Assembly (NCBI GenBank): GCA_010909725.1
Contig: JAACMV010000021.1
Coordinates: forward strand, 831,469 to 895,468
Source of the DNA: Picochlorum sp. 'celeri'
Taxonomy: Eukaryota; Chlorophyta; Trebouxiophyceae
Length of the DNA: 64,000 bases
Direction of reading: 5' to 3'
In this document: positions 18,043 through 29,302 of the stretch, piece by piece
Layout: each line of letters opens with the position of its first letter
Numbering within the stretch: the stretch's first letter is position 1
Made by a program: the position numbers and the translations under genes
Notes under the pieces: generated by a model
Told to the model about the DNA's origin: nothing
The model's database searches: none
The model's input: the letters and a program-made list of their open reading frames with translations, nothing else

Positions 18043-20913
18043 TCAAGCCTTGCTCTTGACAATCAGCTTGTCTCCCAAGGACAAGGCAATGCCTTGTGTC
18101 TTGGAGCGGATTCTGATAAAGCCGCCCAGTTTGCCGTTTGGTAATTTCTCCATGGATACGTTCACCAAGGCATCTTCACCAAAAACAGAGCGTGCATATA
18201 GATTTGCTGATAAAAAGGCGATATCTCCTTCCAAGGCTGATTCCGGAGAGAGGCATCTCATGTTTGTGCATGCTATAATGTGATCCAGGAAGGCCTTTGG
18301 ATTTGTAAAGGTTGTGTTGATTGCAACCTTATTCTCCCATTCGAACTCTGCCCACATCGAGCGGAACTGAACATCTGGGCAGTATGCTGGGACAATGTAA
18401 TCCATAATATCTATGTGGATGTCTGACAGGACAACCACTGTCTGGTCTGATCTTCCTGTGGACTCGTACACCAGATTTCCAAAGATTGCGCCAGTTTCTG
18501 TCGATGAGACCTTGATGTTGGCTCTAATGAATTTTGATTGACCAGATGCAATGGTGTATGACTGAGGCCTTTCAACCAGTTTCAAATCTCCAAGAGTTGC
18601 TAGTTCTAATGTCACATTCTGCATCGTTTCAGAGGTTCTGTTTGTCACCGATACATCTAGTACAATATCGTACTGGTGGGAGGTAACGTATGCCTCTGCA
18701 TAGATGGGGTCGCTGAATCCAGTGAGCTGGACCACCTTGGCCAGCCCAGATTTGCTACTGTCCTTTGTAGATTGACCGGCAGCATAGGCAACGTCATCCA
18801 TGCCCTCGTCTTCTGCTGGTCCCATCGCCTTGTTCTTCAAGTGTCTAAAGTCAATCAATTCATCTGGTTGAGCAATCTCGTCCTTCTTCTCCTCCATCTT
18901 CTCCTCAGCCTCTTGCTCGTGCTTGCTTGCCAAGAAGCTCTCAAATGAACTTCTGCAACCCTCAACCCACGTTTTCGCATCCACCGAATCTGGATTTGCC
19001 ATCACATACATACACGCTGCCATTCTATCCCTAGAGTCATCATCCATTGGATGCAACCCCTCGATAGTTTCGTGCAACTCGCCCACCATCAGCAAGTTTG
19101 ATATGGTGAGCATCATCTCAGCCGTCATCTTGTTCAGATCAGATTGGCTCACATCACCATTAGAACGTACTCGCAGAAGCATCTTTGTCATGCACGAAGA
19201 CAGCACAGCTGCAAGGAAAAAGTCTCCGCTCAGAACCATGCTGCGCAGATTTGGAGCACTGGCATCCAGCCCTGCATCAATGAAACTTGTGGCATAATCC
19301 TCTCCTGGAATTGCTGTTTGAGTGGCATACGAACCATCAGCGAGAACAGCTGGGCGAGCTTTCACTGTAGTTTGCTGTGGAGAAGAAACCGTGGGAGAAG
19401 ACAGCGAATCCTCCTCCTCATTCTCAGCAGTCTCCCTGCCAACAAGTGGCAGAGGGCCAAGGCATGAATTCAACATCTCCAGTGCAGCATTGACCTCTTC
19501 TGTGGAGATGCAATGCTCAGCTATGATCCAGAGAATGCATGCAGCAACGCGAGAAGTTCGTATCTCAGGGAATGTATCCATCATTCTGTCCACAATATCA
19601 CGATGCAAATTTGGGTTTGTCTCTGCAATCTCCCTCAAGAAATACGCCACTTCCAATGCGGAAACAGCATTTGTGTCCGACAAAAAGTCCATAAGGAGAT
19701 GCAACACTGTTGGCGCAACCTCTGGGTGGCGAACAGCACATTGGTGAATGGCTCTGACCAACATGGCTCTGTATTCTGTGCCATGCTCAATGTCCTTGTT
19801 CTGAGTCTTCATAGCCTCTTTCTTCAAGACAGTCACAACTTCATCTACACTTCGAGCGTTCACAAGATCCATGGCAATCGATAACACCTTCTCCCGCACA
19901 TCCAAGTTGGGAGCTGAAAGTGCCCTCAGCATGTCCATCAGCATCTCTGACATGATATCTTTGTGCTTCTTCTTCAGCTCTGCCAAACGATCCAATACAA
20001 TCAGCTTCACATTATTATCACTTTGCTTCACAAGCAGCTTGCAGAAGCACGATGCTGCAGCCCGAATCGCAGTTGGAGCATTGGACAAGGACACCAATGT
20101 GGTTGCACACTCGTACAACACTGACGCTGATCTGCTATGCAACAATGCCAGAATAATCTTAATATACCTTCCCTTTGCCTGAGGATTCGATCTGCACACT
20201 TTTCGAATCAGTTCCAGCACCGCAACTTGGAGAACATCACCCCAATCAGCAATTCGCTCAATATTATCAAACAGGTACGCAACAGCTCTATCCTGATCAT
20301 GCAATGACAACATCTTGAACGCATTCCTCCGAGTACCCAAATCCTGCTCAGACCGCAATAGCTTCTCAATCAACTCTGGAGCATCAGGGACCAATAATTC
20401 ACCCTTCGGAAGCTTGTACACCGCAGACAACGCCATCACCGCATTCTTTCTCACATACGAATGCCTATGCTCCAGATTTTGAATAACAGAAGGCACCAGC
20501 GGTTCCAACAACTCCTCCTCCGTAATTCTACACAAGAACCTCAGAGTCACACCACGGATATATTCATTAGGATGCTGCAAATTATTCCTCAAATTCTGGC
20601 AAATCAAAATCATCTCTGGCAGCAATTTCCCCTGGTCATCAGTCTTCTGAATCGTTTCCAAATACAGCAGCAACAACTTCTGCACAAAGTGATTCTCACT
20701 CGGAAGCACATATCTCACAATCGTGATAAACAACTGTGGCATCTGCTCCCCATTCAACAGCGCTGCAATCGCCTGCTGCATGGCTTCCACCTTCTCCTCG
20801 TCATCTCCAGACTCGAGTGCCCGGCGAATTTCATTCTGACTCGCCTGACCCTGCGATTCACTCGACACAAGAAAAGTCGATAGTTTCTCGTGGTGATGCT
20901 GAACCTGCGTCAT
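18043..20913 (-). CDS. COPB1: Coatomer subunit beta (beta-COP)
   Basis: An intronless gene for a 956-residue subunit of the COPI coat, which carries Golgi-to-ER and intra-Golgi traffic. The start at 20913 (MTQVQHHHEK) is chosen because the upstream extension has no homology and no better ATG. The N-terminal adaptin-like HEAT solenoid has FVQKLLLLYLETIQK, LRNNLQHPNEYIRGVTLRFL and HRHSYVRKNAVMALSAVYK. An acidic linker near residues 690-730 leads into the C-terminal appendage (LTGFSDPIYAEAYVTSHQYD and IHIDIMDYI). Full length for the family. It converges with bL33c, 91 bp away. Confidence 0.95.
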   Translation of the reverse strand: MTQVQHHHEKLSTFLVSSESQGQASQNEIRRALESGDDEEKVEAMQQAIAALLNGEQMPQLFITIVRYVLPSENHFVQKLLLLYLETIQKTDDQGKLLPEMILICQNLRNNLQHPNEYIRGVTLRFLCRITEEELLEPLVPSVIQNLEHRHSYVRKNAVMALSAVYKLPKGELLVPDAPELIEKLLRSEQDLGTRRNAFKMLSLHDQDRAVAYLFDNIERIADWGDVLQVAVLELIRKVCRSNPQAKGRYIKIILALLHSRSASVLYECATTLVSLSNAPTAIRAAASCFCKLLVKQSDNNVKLIVLDRLAELKKKHKDIMSEMLMDMLRALSAPNLDVREKVLSIAMDLVNARSVDEVVTVLKKEAMKTQNKDIEHGTEYRAMLVRAIHQCAVRHPEVAPTVLHLLMDFLSDTNAVSALEVAYFLREIAETNPNLHRDIVDRMMDTFPEIRTSRVAACILWIIAEHCISTEEVNAALEMLNSCLGPLPLVGRETAENEEEDSLSSPTVSSPQQTTVKARPAVLADGSYATQTAIPGEDYATSFIDAGLDASAPNLRSMVLSGDFFLAAVLSSCMTKMLLRVRSNGDVSQSDLNKMTAEMMLTISNLLMVGELHETIEGLHPMDDDSRDRMAACMYVMANPDSVDAKTWVEGCRSSFESFLASKHEQEAEEKMEEKKDEIAQPDELIDFRHLKNKAMGPAEDEGMDDVAYAAGQSTKDSSKSGLAKVVQLTGFSDPIYAEAYVTSHQYDIVLDVSVTNRTSETMQNVTLELATLGDLKLVERPQSYTIASGQSKFIRANIKVSSTETGAIFGNLVYESTGRSDQTVVVLSDIHIDIMDYIVPAYCPDVQFRSMWAEFEWENKVAINTTFTNPKAFLDHIIACTNMRCLSPESALEGDIAFLSANLYARSVFGEDALVNVSMEKLPNGKLGGFIRIRSKTQGIALSLGDKLIVKSKA

Positions 20914-21481
20914 CCTCCAATCAGTTTCTAGCGCGGCGAAATGATGACAATCGGATTGGACAAGGATACACACTGCTGGTGCCGAATTCCACCCACGTAT
21001 GTACTATTTCCGTGTCTTTGCTCTATCAAAACAACAGATGACCCCTCTGTTGTGTATATGGATCCACAGACGAGTGATTCCCCTGGATGGATGAGGTCGT
21101 TGTTGTTGATCGCTCACACCAATCGCGTCAGACCACTATATACCGGTTCCTGGTGAATTCAGTAATTCTTTTGTGATTTACAATCACCTATACATAAAAC
21201 AATCGGTATCTGGGAGGGGTCTAGAGACCATGGCCTGCGAAGACCTCCTGGCCATCTACGATTGATATTCTGTGCCTATCAAATATAGTATTGATCGGAG
21301 AATGTCAGTACACTCGGTCAAAGGGTACCAGTGATGGTAAGGATGTGCAGATAGTAGGCTATCGTCTCTGCAGACATGGCGTTTCCGATACGGGCCAATC
21401 AATCAACAGATGATGGCACATTCTCCTCCATTGTATTGGGAAAGAATACTCCATCATATTAATAACGCTATACGAACGACA
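20914..21481. other. Divergent promoter region
   Basis: 568 bases between beta-COP and plastid uS10. An upstream ATG frame from 21410 joins that of uS10, but the ATG at 21482 gives a better transit peptide. No RNA gene or repeat was recognised. Confidence 0.5.
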
Positions 21482-22003
21482 ATGAATAGCTGTGCTTTCT
21501 CTGCCAACCAGGCAGTGTGTGGAGGACAGGCCGTGGCCCGTGTGCCTGCCGTCAGTGCTCCAGTCAGAATGATGGCAATGTCCGCCGGAAACGTAGTTAG
21601 AAAACAGAATGTGAATGGAATGGCGGCTAGAAGAACACAGAGAAGCATTGTGATGAATGCTGCCGTGCAGCAGCAGAGGGTGAATGCGGCTGCGCCAGCA
21701 AACCCAACTATTCGTATCAAATTGAAGAGTTATTGGACAGATTTGTTGCAGGATACTGTTGATAAAATTACAGAAGTTGCTTCGACCACAGGAGCTACGA
21801 TTGCTGGGCCTGTGCCTCTTCCAACGAGGCGCAGAGTGTACACTGTATTGCGTTCACCACACGTGAACAAGAAATCCCGCGAACAGTTTGAAGTGCGTAC
21901 TCATCAGCGTTTGATAGATATTAAGGATCTTTCTACGCAGACTATTGATAGATTGATGGAGCTGGATCTTCCAGCTGGAGTGGATGTTGAGGTGAAGTTG
22001 TAA
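21482..22003 (+). CDS. Plastid 30S ribosomal protein uS10, nucleus-encoded
   Basis: A 173-residue protein: a transit peptide of about 70 residues ([15 protein letters not shown], then Ala/Met/Arg-rich) and a complete uS10 domain. The domain includes [55 protein letters not shown] and [23 protein letters not shown]. The [14 protein letters not shown] segment is a hallmark of bacterial and plastid S10 rather than cytosolic uS10. In the cytoplasmically made precursor an in-frame ATG at 21410 would add 24 residues, but these lack transit-peptide character. A second plastid ribosomal protein gene, bL33c, lies 3.5 kb upstream. Confidence 0.93.
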   Translation: MNSCAFSANQAVCGGQAVARVPAVSAPVRMMAMSAGNVVRKQNVNGMAARRTQRSIVMNAAVQQQRVNAAAPANPTIRIKLKSYWTDLLQDTVDKITEVASTTGATIAGPVPLPTRRRVYTVLRSPHVNKKSREQFEVRTHQRLIDIKDLSTQTIDRLMELDLPAGVDVEVKL

Positions 22004-22120
22004 GGTTGTGAGCACAGGCTGTGTGGGGTGTTTGTGTGTTTTATATCATTCATTCATTCATTCATTTTCTCCTGGTTGCATATGAGAAGGGTAGTGGTTT
22101 ATGTAAGTATAGTAGTAGCA

Positions 22121-24156
22121 TCAGTTGCCTTGCTGCATGGCAGCCATGACAGCTTCCCAACTGAGATCTTTCTCGTCTAAGTCCTCACCACTGTCACTGT
22201 CGTCATCATGATTGCTGCCAGATGGATCATCATCACTATCATCATCGTCCTCATCCTCATCAGTTGTTGCTGTATCCTCTTCATTCTCATCTGTTTTAGC
22301 ATCGTCTCCGACGAAATAGTCGTCTTGAACAGGGATGTGTGCCTTTTGTTGTTTCTCTAATGCTTCCGCAGCTTTTGAAGTCACAACTTCATTGGCTCGA
22401 GCTTCTATGTCTGACACTGGTGCATCATTGTTCACCTTGGTATCGTCATTATCATCATCCTCTCCTGGAGGAGACTGGCGTTCTTCGTCGGTAGGGGGTG
22501 GTATAAAGAATGGAATTTTTCCTCGCTGCCAGTCGTGAAGAACCATCTTGGCCGCTGTGTTGAGATCAGGATCTCCTCCTTTACAAAGTTTGCCTGCACC
22601 GCGGGCCACCTGACCGAGAAAATCCTCTGCATCCTCCCATGATTTTAGCTTATATGCTCTCCTAATGTATTCTGGTTTCACGCGATTTAAAATCTCAGCG
22701 ATATGCTCTGTAGCATCATCCAAATTCTCCACTCTGACCACACCTTTCAAAACAGCATCAGTATCAGAGTCGCCTGCTCCAGAATATACGACACCTGGGC
22801 AATCAATCAAAAATATTCTCTTCATCAGTGTGATGTATTGCCACACTTTGGTCTCTCCGGGGATGGGGGCGACATTGCAGACCTTTTTTGATCGAAGAGT
22901 GTTGATCACGGAGGACTTGCCAACATTTGGATACCCCACGAGCCCCACAGATATGTACTGTTTATCTGTTCTCATTCTTGCCAGCTGGCGCAATAGTCCT
23001 AATAAAGAGCCTTTACCGAATGGATTGTTGATTGACGCATGGAATGCAATGGTAGGATATTCTTTTGATAAAACACTTAGCCATCGCTTTGTCACCCAGG
23101 ATGGGACCTGCACAGATATTAATATACACATGATATATATACGCATTAAGTGTATCATGGACAGGAATATGTATGTTGAACATAACACAGGAGGCTCAGA
23201 CTAACGAGATTCCACGACAATGTTCCTCTTCACCAACAGTCAGATGGTACGGACAATTGCTTTGATCATCATGGCCTCACACGTGATTTCAGTGCACCAA
23301 CGTACCAGATCGCATTTATTCAGCACAAGAATTAAATGCTTTTGCCTGTGATTATGTCTCAAATGCGACTCAAGATGCTTGCATCGTGTTCCTATTGGAT
23401 CCCGGGCATCCAAGACTTGGAGCAGAACATCACTCGAATCAACCACCTTGTACAGCTCTCCCCAAATCCTCTTCGACTGACCTTTCTCGAACACGGGGTC
23501 TCTCACAGCATTGCGGCCATCAATACCTGCCGGGGCGTCTTGTGCAGTGCTATCGTATGTCTCTGCTTTTTCAGTTGCAGTTTGAAGCAATGCCTCATAA
23601 CTATCAATGCCACCAAGCTTGGGCTTCTTTCTCGTCTTCTTTGCACCAAAGGTCGCAGAGAATGGTTCAACCGCCACCAAACTCGCCCGTGCCATTTTCC
23701 CTCCTTTCCGCTTCTTCTTCTCTGGATCCTCTACCAAGGACAGTGGCAGCTTCTTCTCCTTCAGCAGAACAGAATATGGATCATTCATCTTGTCAGCCAT
23801 CTCCTCTCTGAAAGAATCCAACTGCTTCTGGCCAATCACACGCGTATTTCCAAACCATCGTCTATCTGGCTGAATTCTAGTGCTTGGTAATTCTTTGGAT
23901 TGAAGATCTTGTGAGATGATGCGGCCTTTTCTGTCTCGCTTGGCCTTGTTGTCATACATTGCCAAACGTTTAACCTACACACGTCATACATGTCAGCATA
24001 TATCAATTATACACAGGATGATGGCGTGTCACAGATCCAACAACGTACTGTTGCAGAAGAGCGTTGGCCATTGTTGCTGTTCTTGGCCCTATTCTGGTCC
24101 TTGCTATGCTTGGGGGTTCTTGAAACCTCCGGGGCTTTTGTCCTCGCTTTCCCCAT
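22121..24156 (-). CDS. NOG2: Nucleolar GTP-binding protein NOG2/NUG2
   Basis: A circularly permuted GTPase needed for late 60S ribosomal subunit maturation in nucleolus and nucleus. Three exons (24156..24049, 23974..23306, 23107..22121; introns of 74 and 198 bp, both phase 0, donors GTACGT and GTACGTT) encode 587 residues. Exon 1 starts [11 protein letters not shown]. Exon 2 contains [22 protein letters not shown], here quoted only in part as WFGNTRVI, plus [14 protein letters not shown] and the G5/G4-type [11 protein letters not shown] and LNKCDLV. Exon 3 has the permuted P-loop [28 protein letters not shown] and DCPGVVY, then an acidic Asp/Glu/Ser tail. All permuted G motifs are in the expected order, and no motif is missing. 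Confidence 0.95.
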
Positions 24157-24347
24157 GTTGAGATTTTCAAATCTGTGGTGGAAATCTATGAATGCTCAGC
24201 ACAGAAGATTGCGGCTGTATGAAAGGATTCTGTATCGTGCATGTGCTACTCGCATGCCGCAGTAATCGTGCTGCGCTTTCAAAAGCAATCAATATTGCCA
24301 CATAAACACACGTATCACAATATTAAAAATTCAATTAATGAACAAAA

Positions 24348-25103
24348 TCATGCAAAGGCAGGATAATATCGAAGGCATTGCCTGGTGGGCTTTTTGATTG
24401 ATCCATTGCCTCTCTCAATCCGGATGGTCTTTGGGCAGGCCGTTTTGTTCTTTTGCAGCACACTCTTTGGACAGTCTGTTATCGAATATGGTGGTTCAGG
24501 ACTCACACAGATTGAATATGTGGAATATCGCTTCCCAGTGGCACCATCACATGTGATGAATCCTTCCTTTCCAAAACCTTTCTTGAGGGCACGAAGCAAC
24601 TTGGAAGTCCTAATCTTCTTTGTCCGTCCCAAGGTGATCTTTTTCTTCTTTAAAGCCACATCTGGGTCGTACTTTTTGTACAAATCAGACATCAGTTGAA
24701 ACAGAGAGGTGGCATTCATACCAAGTTGCTTTGCTGCACACCCAGCTCCCTTGTCCCACACATACTTGTGCCACCCATCGTCGTTTCCCTCAGTGTATGA
24801 ATTTGATGTACAGTGAAGATACTCACGAAGTTCTCCTGTAACATCTGACGGAGAATATGCCTGGGACGCTGAGCATTCCTTCCAACCTTCCAAAGGTCGA
24901 ATAGTTGAGAGTCGATGAGCTCTGAACCGAGGCCTCGCTGTTGAGGCATCTTCCCCACAGAATTCTTTAGGTACTCCGTTTGATGAACCTGCGTAGCAGA
25001 AGATTGGTGCCCAGACGTATCGAAGCTGGAGCACAGATTCTCCGTGGCACTGCTGTGCACACAGGGCGAGGACAAGCCCAATCGCCCAGATTTCTAGCCT
25101 CAT
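24348..25103 (-). CDS. Secreted RNase T2-like protein, probably catalytically inactive
   Basis: Encodes 251 residues with a signal peptide (residues 1-21, LVLALCAQQCHG). The layout is that of RNase T2: an early LQLRYVWAPIFCYAG, then FRAHRL matching FxxHxL of catalytic site I, then a second site HKYVWDKGAGC. A helix, SKLLRALKKGFGKEG, precedes a conserved Cys, and Cys pairs follow near the C-terminus. In active enzymes the second site reads roughly HEW-x-KHG-T-C. Here the two catalytic His and the Glu are Tyr, Gly and Val, and the Trp-Pro after site I is lost. It is therefore likely to bind but not cleave RNA. The fold assignment rests on pattern order, not on a search. No intron. Confidence 0.62.
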   Translation of the reverse strand: MRLEIWAIGLVLALCAQQCHGESVLQLRYVWAPIFCYAGSSNGVPKEFCGEDASTARPRFRAHRLSTIRPLEGWKECSASQAYSPSDVTGELREYLHCTSNSYTEGNDDGWHKYVWDKGAGCAAKQLGMNATSLFQLMSDLYKKYDPDVALKKKKITLGRTKKIRTSKLLRALKKGFGKEGFITCDGATGKRYSTYSICVSPEPPYSITDCPKSVLQKNKTACPKTIRIERGNGSIKKPTRQCLRYYPAFA

Positions 25104-25452
25104 CTAGCTGTGTTTACAGACGAAAAGAGACAATCTTGCGCAGAGGCTCATCCATTCATTGAATTTGGATTCCGAATGATTGCAAACTCTCCGTGATAAA
25201 AAGTTTAAAATAGTCGACTCTCGTTTACCAGCAAAATCTTCTTGGTGACAATGTGCATTCCATGAATCGATATCTGCATTTATATTTCATTACATTGTCT
25301 GTTTTTGCCCTTTGATCTCCTGTTTAGAGGACGACGGAGTATTTCTTTTTGATTTTGTTTTCCCCTCAACTTGCCAAGAAGCAGCTGCAGGTGTCGTTCT
25401 TTGATGATATTTGAATTTTGATCGGATCCTGGATATCAGAATTGAATGAAAC
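25104..25452. other. Divergent promoter region
   Basis: The gap between the RNase T2-like gene and the importin gene. Pyrimidine-rich near the importin start. No gene or structured RNA was recognised. Confidence 0.5.
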
Positions 25453-28359
25453 ATGGATGGATTGAGCAGCCAGCTTCAGGCTGCTCTATATGCACTCCAT
25501 TCTCACGAAACCTCTGCTCAAGCAGAGTCGAACGCTTGGCTGAACGAGTTTTTGCAGAGCGATGAAAGTTGGAATGCATGTATTCGACTGTATGAGAACG
25601 ATACTACGTCATCCATTCGTTCAATGTGTGTGTCGCTCCTCACGAGGAAGGTGAGGATGGATTGGTCAGGAGGATGGTTGACAGAGCAAGAAAGAGCAGC
25701 AAAAAGGGAGCAATGCAAGGTTATGTATCTATCTCAGATTGGATCAGCGTCTCCTGATAGACTACAGATTCGACAGTTGGTATTGTTGCAAGTGCTTTGT
25801 ATCGAAACGGAGGAGCATGTGCGAGATCTCGTGCAGCATGCTGTGGAGGCCCTCTCCCATTCAACAATGTGGTATGCTGGAGTGGAAATTCTGTTGACGA
25901 TTCCAAATGAATTCCGGGAGTCTTCTCGTAGAGTACACGGTAAATTATTACCTGTCCTGAAGTCATATACTCAGATGGTGCTGGATGCTGTGGACCGACA
26001 ATTGCTGCCATCTGGGGGAGACGACATGCTGCACAGGATGTCAGAGGTGATTCGAGCTTGGGTTGAGCTTCCAAGCATTCCGGGAGGACTTCCGGAAATT
26101 GATATTATAGAGTTTAGTAGGCGTCATCAGAATATTTTCCGTTTTCTCGTGAGTGAGTGTTTCGACAAAGGGTCAGAACCTGCCTGTGGAGCTCTGGTTG
26201 CCTGCTTCAAAGGCACTTGTCCAGAAGATCATGCAGACGAGGCGATGCCTCTTTTCAACGGCATCATATCGAAAATGATGTCGATGAAGGAATATATTTT
26301 ACAAGATTCGTGTGAGGAGCAAGCAATGGGTGTGGCTCAAGTTGGATCAGGGATTGCTGATTGCTGGCCAGAAGGTATTGCATATATACTGCCAACGTGT
26401 GTGGATCTAGCGCAGATCATGCTCGTGTGTGTGAAACATCCTGAATATACTATCGTAGAGGTAGCGTTAGACTACTTTTTCGCCTTGAATTTGGTAGATA
26501 TTCGGCAAAGGAATGAGCATTTGAGGCATCCAGTGCAAGCACAACTTGTAGAGTCCCTAGCGCAGCGACTGATGTTTCCTCGGAGTAGCGATCAGGAATC
26601 CCTAGATATGATGGCTCATGATGCTGGATTTATCCGGCTGCGAAAAGATATTGTGCCCGAGTTGTTAGAAGAAGTATACCCATCCATTGGTGAGTGGTAT
26701 CTTGAATGGGTGTTGTCAGGTGTGAAGAGCAGCGCATGGCAAGAGATAGAAATTGCTCTGTACTTGCTACAGGCAACGGACTTACAGATACGAACTCGGG
26801 CGCTTGCAATTCCAAGTCAATCGGATACATCTTCAGCATTGGCGAGAGAGAAAATAAACAAGTCGCTGTGTGAGGCATTTGCAGTGGCATCATCCTTTTG
26901 TAGATCCAACCTTTGCCAGGAGTCGCGAGCAGTAGCCTCAGTCTTGGGTTCAACGTTCTCTACTGCAGTAGAGTCATTCGCTATTTGGTTCGGTAAAATA
27001 CCTGAGGCACCTTTTGATGAGGTCTTTGCAGCAGCACTGACAATTCTGGCCTTGAATCATCCACACAGTACTAGACATGCATGCACAGCTATCAAGTCTC
27101 TGTGCGTTCGATTAGGGCGCGGTCTTTTATCCTCGGAAAATATTGTAGACAAGATTAGCCTGATCAAAGCTGGAATAGCGCATCTTACATTGGATGCAGA
27201 GTGCGAGGAGGAGCTTGTTGAAGGAATGGTGCATCTTGCAACACATCTTGAGCCACAGAGGGCATTGACGTCTTTATTCGATGTCATATCTCCATATGTT
27301 GATACCATCGTCCATGCGGTAAATATGGAGTATTCATCAATCGACAAGGGTATGCACACGAAAGTTATGCGGAGCATGGCGTTCATATCCACTGCACTAA
27401 AGGCATTATTATCAGCAGCAATATCACAGGGAGGTGGATGGGCTGCAGCCAATCTATATAAGGAACTGCATGGCTGTCTTGCAGGGTTTTTGCAATCTGA
27501 ATATTGCAAAAACAACTCCGAGGCAGTAGATGGTGTGTTGGTGGTATGCAAGGAGGCAATTGCAAGTTCAAGGAAGAACAGTGGCGAGATTTTGCAGCTT
27601 GTGCTGCCCATGGTGATGGGAATTTTCCATGAATCTCTCAGCTCTCCAGCACTCGACGTATTATCTGAAGTTATTGAAATGCATTTCAATGATTCGGACA
27701 TGATGGGCGATATCGTTGCTTTATCTCACACTGTCTTCCAGAAAGCCTTTTCTGTCCTGCATGACCAGGGCTTGTCTTCAAGGCCATCTCTAGTGCAAGC
27801 ACTTCTGGACGTTGGGTATTCCTTCATCGTATACGCACCTAATAGTATCATTCAGTCAGGGTCTCTCTCGGTATTCATTGACCTGGGTATTGCTGCCTTA
27901 TCATGCAAGGAACCTGAAGTTATCATTAAAGCACTTCAGTTCCTATGCTATCTTCCTTGTGCTGCAACAGATGAGACAATAGATCAGGATTCAATAAATT
28001 CTATTAATGCAAATCTCATAGCGAAAGGTCCTCAGCTGGTGGAGTCGCTCATGTATGCAGCATGTGAGACATGCCCTCGGTCAAAGGTGAGGAGCGCAGC
28101 AAATCTGATACGAGCTTTGTTACTACATCCTCCACTACAAGGCAAAGGATCTGCATGGTTGATTGCCGCCATTTCCTCAGAAAGAATTCAAAAGGTTTCT
28201 AAAGACGTTATCCGAAAAGAATCACGGGACACATTCATACAGTTAGCTACAGGTGGCTCCTTGAATCCTCAGAGACTCACCTGTCTCATTACAGATTATG
28301 GGCTTGTTTGTAGAAGAGAAGAAGAGGAAAGTGTTTTTTCAATAGCATATGAGGTATAA
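25453..28359 (+). CDS. Importin-beta family receptor, transportin-3/importin-13 type
   Basis: A 968-residue intronless HEAT-repeat nuclear transport receptor. The N-terminus (ALYALHSHETSAQAESNAWLN, quoted in part as SNAWLNEFLQSDESW) and SIRSMCVSLLTRKVRMDW match the importin-beta N-terminal domain as arranged in TNPO3/IPO13 proteins. The rest is helical throughout. In plants and animals this family imports SR splicing factors (TNPO3/MOS14) or carries cargo in both directions (IPO13). Which of the two is meant cannot be decided from the sequence alone. It ends 34 bp from the convergent DUF1995 gene. Confidence 0.83.
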   Translation: MDGLSSQLQAALYALHSHETSAQAESNAWLNEFLQSDESWNACIRLYENDTTSSIRSMCVSLLTRKVRMDWSGGWLTEQERAAKREQCKVMYLSQIGSASPDRLQIRQLVLLQVLCIETEEHVRDLVQHAVEALSHSTMWYAGVEILLTIPNEFRESSRRVHGKLLPVLKSYTQMVLDAVDRQLLPSGGDDMLHRMSEVIRAWVELPSIPGGLPEIDIIEFSRRHQNIFRFLVSECFDKGSEPACGALVACFKGTCPEDHADEAMPLFNGIISKMMSMKEYILQDSCEEQAMGVAQVGSGIADCWPEGIAYILPTCVDLAQIMLVCVKHPEYTIVEVALDYFFALNLVDIRQRNEHLRHPVQAQLVESLAQRLMFPRSSDQESLDMMAHDAGFIRLRKDIVPELLEEVYPSIGEWYLEWVLSGVKSSAWQEIEIALYLLQATDLQIRTRALAIPSQSDTSSALAREKINKSLCEAFAVASSFCRSNLCQESRAVASVLGSTFSTAVESFAIWFGKIPEAPFDEVFAAALTILALNHPHSTRHACTAIKSLCVRLGRGLLSSENIVDKISLIKAGIAHLTLDAECEEELVEGMVHLATHLEPQRALTSLFDVISPYVDTIVHAVNMEYSSIDKGMHTKVMRSMAFISTALKALLSAAISQGGGWAAANLYKELHGCLAGFLQSEYCKNNSEAVDGVLVVCKEAIASSRKNSGEILQLVLPMVMGIFHESLSSPALDVLSEVIEMHFNDSDMMGDIVALSHTVFQKAFSVLHDQGLSSRPSLVQALLDVGYSFIVYAPNSIIQSGSLSVFIDLGIAALSCKEPEVIIKALQFLCYLPCAATDETIDQDSINSINANLIAKGPQLVESLMYAACETCPRSKVRSAANLIRALLLHPPLQGKGSAWLIAAISSERIQKVSKDVIRKESRDTFIQLATGGSLNPQRLTCLITDYGLVCRREEEESVFSIAYEV

Positions 28360-28393
28360 ATTATTATTTCTACAAAACAAAGACACACCCAAT

Positions 28394-29302
28394 CTATCCT
28401 AACCGCCTCCTGTATTCCAAGGCAGCCTTGGGCAACACATTCAGAGCAACTTCTTTCAAACTCGGTCGTTCGTCTTGAGTGTGCACCACAAGTACCTCCT
28501 CTTTATTAATTCGCAAGAGAACCTGCCAAGGACCAGGATATGCCCGAAACAACACACCTCCCCCTGCGCCTTTGAAATTATGAATATAATAGGCACTTTC
28601 TACCAATGGCATCATCTCCTTACTCAGCCTCGACATCTCTGGATAGAACAAACCAGGATAATAGTTACTTCTCAACCTATCTAATTCCGCATTGAAGAAA
28701 ATCAGTGGCCTCCTTCTCCCATCTTGCTGGAACTTTTTCCGTGCACACTGAAAAACCTTGTCAGCTGCCACCAATTCTCTCGGATCAAAACTCGGATACG
28801 CCGCAATAAACAATTCATCCTGATCATCGACATGTTCTGATGGATCATACCCCGATATATCAACCCCAATGTCCAAAAATCCAGATGGCTTTGTGAAATA
28901 ATCCAACTGGAAGTTTGTCTGACTCCAAGGACCAACCTTCCTCTGCAATTCCATCTCCTTCTTATCAGGAAAGAATATCCTCGTCCTATCTGCTCTATCC
29001 AAAAACAACCGCGAGAAGGATCGCAGATATTCGCTTGAATAGGTCATTTCGTTGGCCCCCTCAGCGTCACCAGCAACTGCATCTAAACAACTCGTCGGAA
29101 ATTCAACCTCCAGAAGTTCAAACCCATCATCCAATGCGGATTCTGTCGATTCTCGAGCCTGCTTAATGGCTTCTGGATAGTCCAGGGGAAAAGAAGAAAG
29201 CTCATATCCACTGCTGTTTACAAAAGCACAGCGTCTCTGTCGACGACAACCATCGCGACCGAAGCAGATGGGCTTGCCCTGAGCCAAAAAAGACGATATC
29301 AT
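28394..29302 (-). CDS. DUF1995 (LPA3-like) plastid protein
   Basis: A 302-residue protein with a basic N-terminus of about 30 residues (CRRQRRCAFVNSSG) that would suit plastid import. The rest fits DUF1995: FPLDYPEAIKQARESTESAL, DGFELLEVEFP, RIFFPDKKEME, LVAADKVFQC, RPLIFFNAELDRLRSNYYPG and YYIHNFKGAGGGVLFRAYPGPWQV in order. The plant protein LPA3, needed for photosystem II accumulation, has this domain. The function here is inferred from that. Single exon, start at the first ATG (29302). Confidence 0.75.
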   Translation of the reverse strand: MISSFLAQGKPICFGRDGCRRQRRCAFVNSSGYELSSFPLDYPEAIKQARESTESALDDGFELLEVEFPTSCLDAVAGDAEGANEMTYSSEYLRSFSRLFLDRADRTRIFFPDKKEMELQRKVGPWSQTNFQLDYFTKPSGFLDIGVDISGYDPSEHVDDQDELFIAAYPSFDPRELVAADKVFQCARKKFQQDGRRRPLIFFNAELDRLRSNYYPGLFYPEMSRLSKEMMPLVESAYYIHNFKGAGGGVLFRAYPGPWQVLLRINKEEVLVVHTQDERPSLKEVALNVLPKAALEYRRRLG

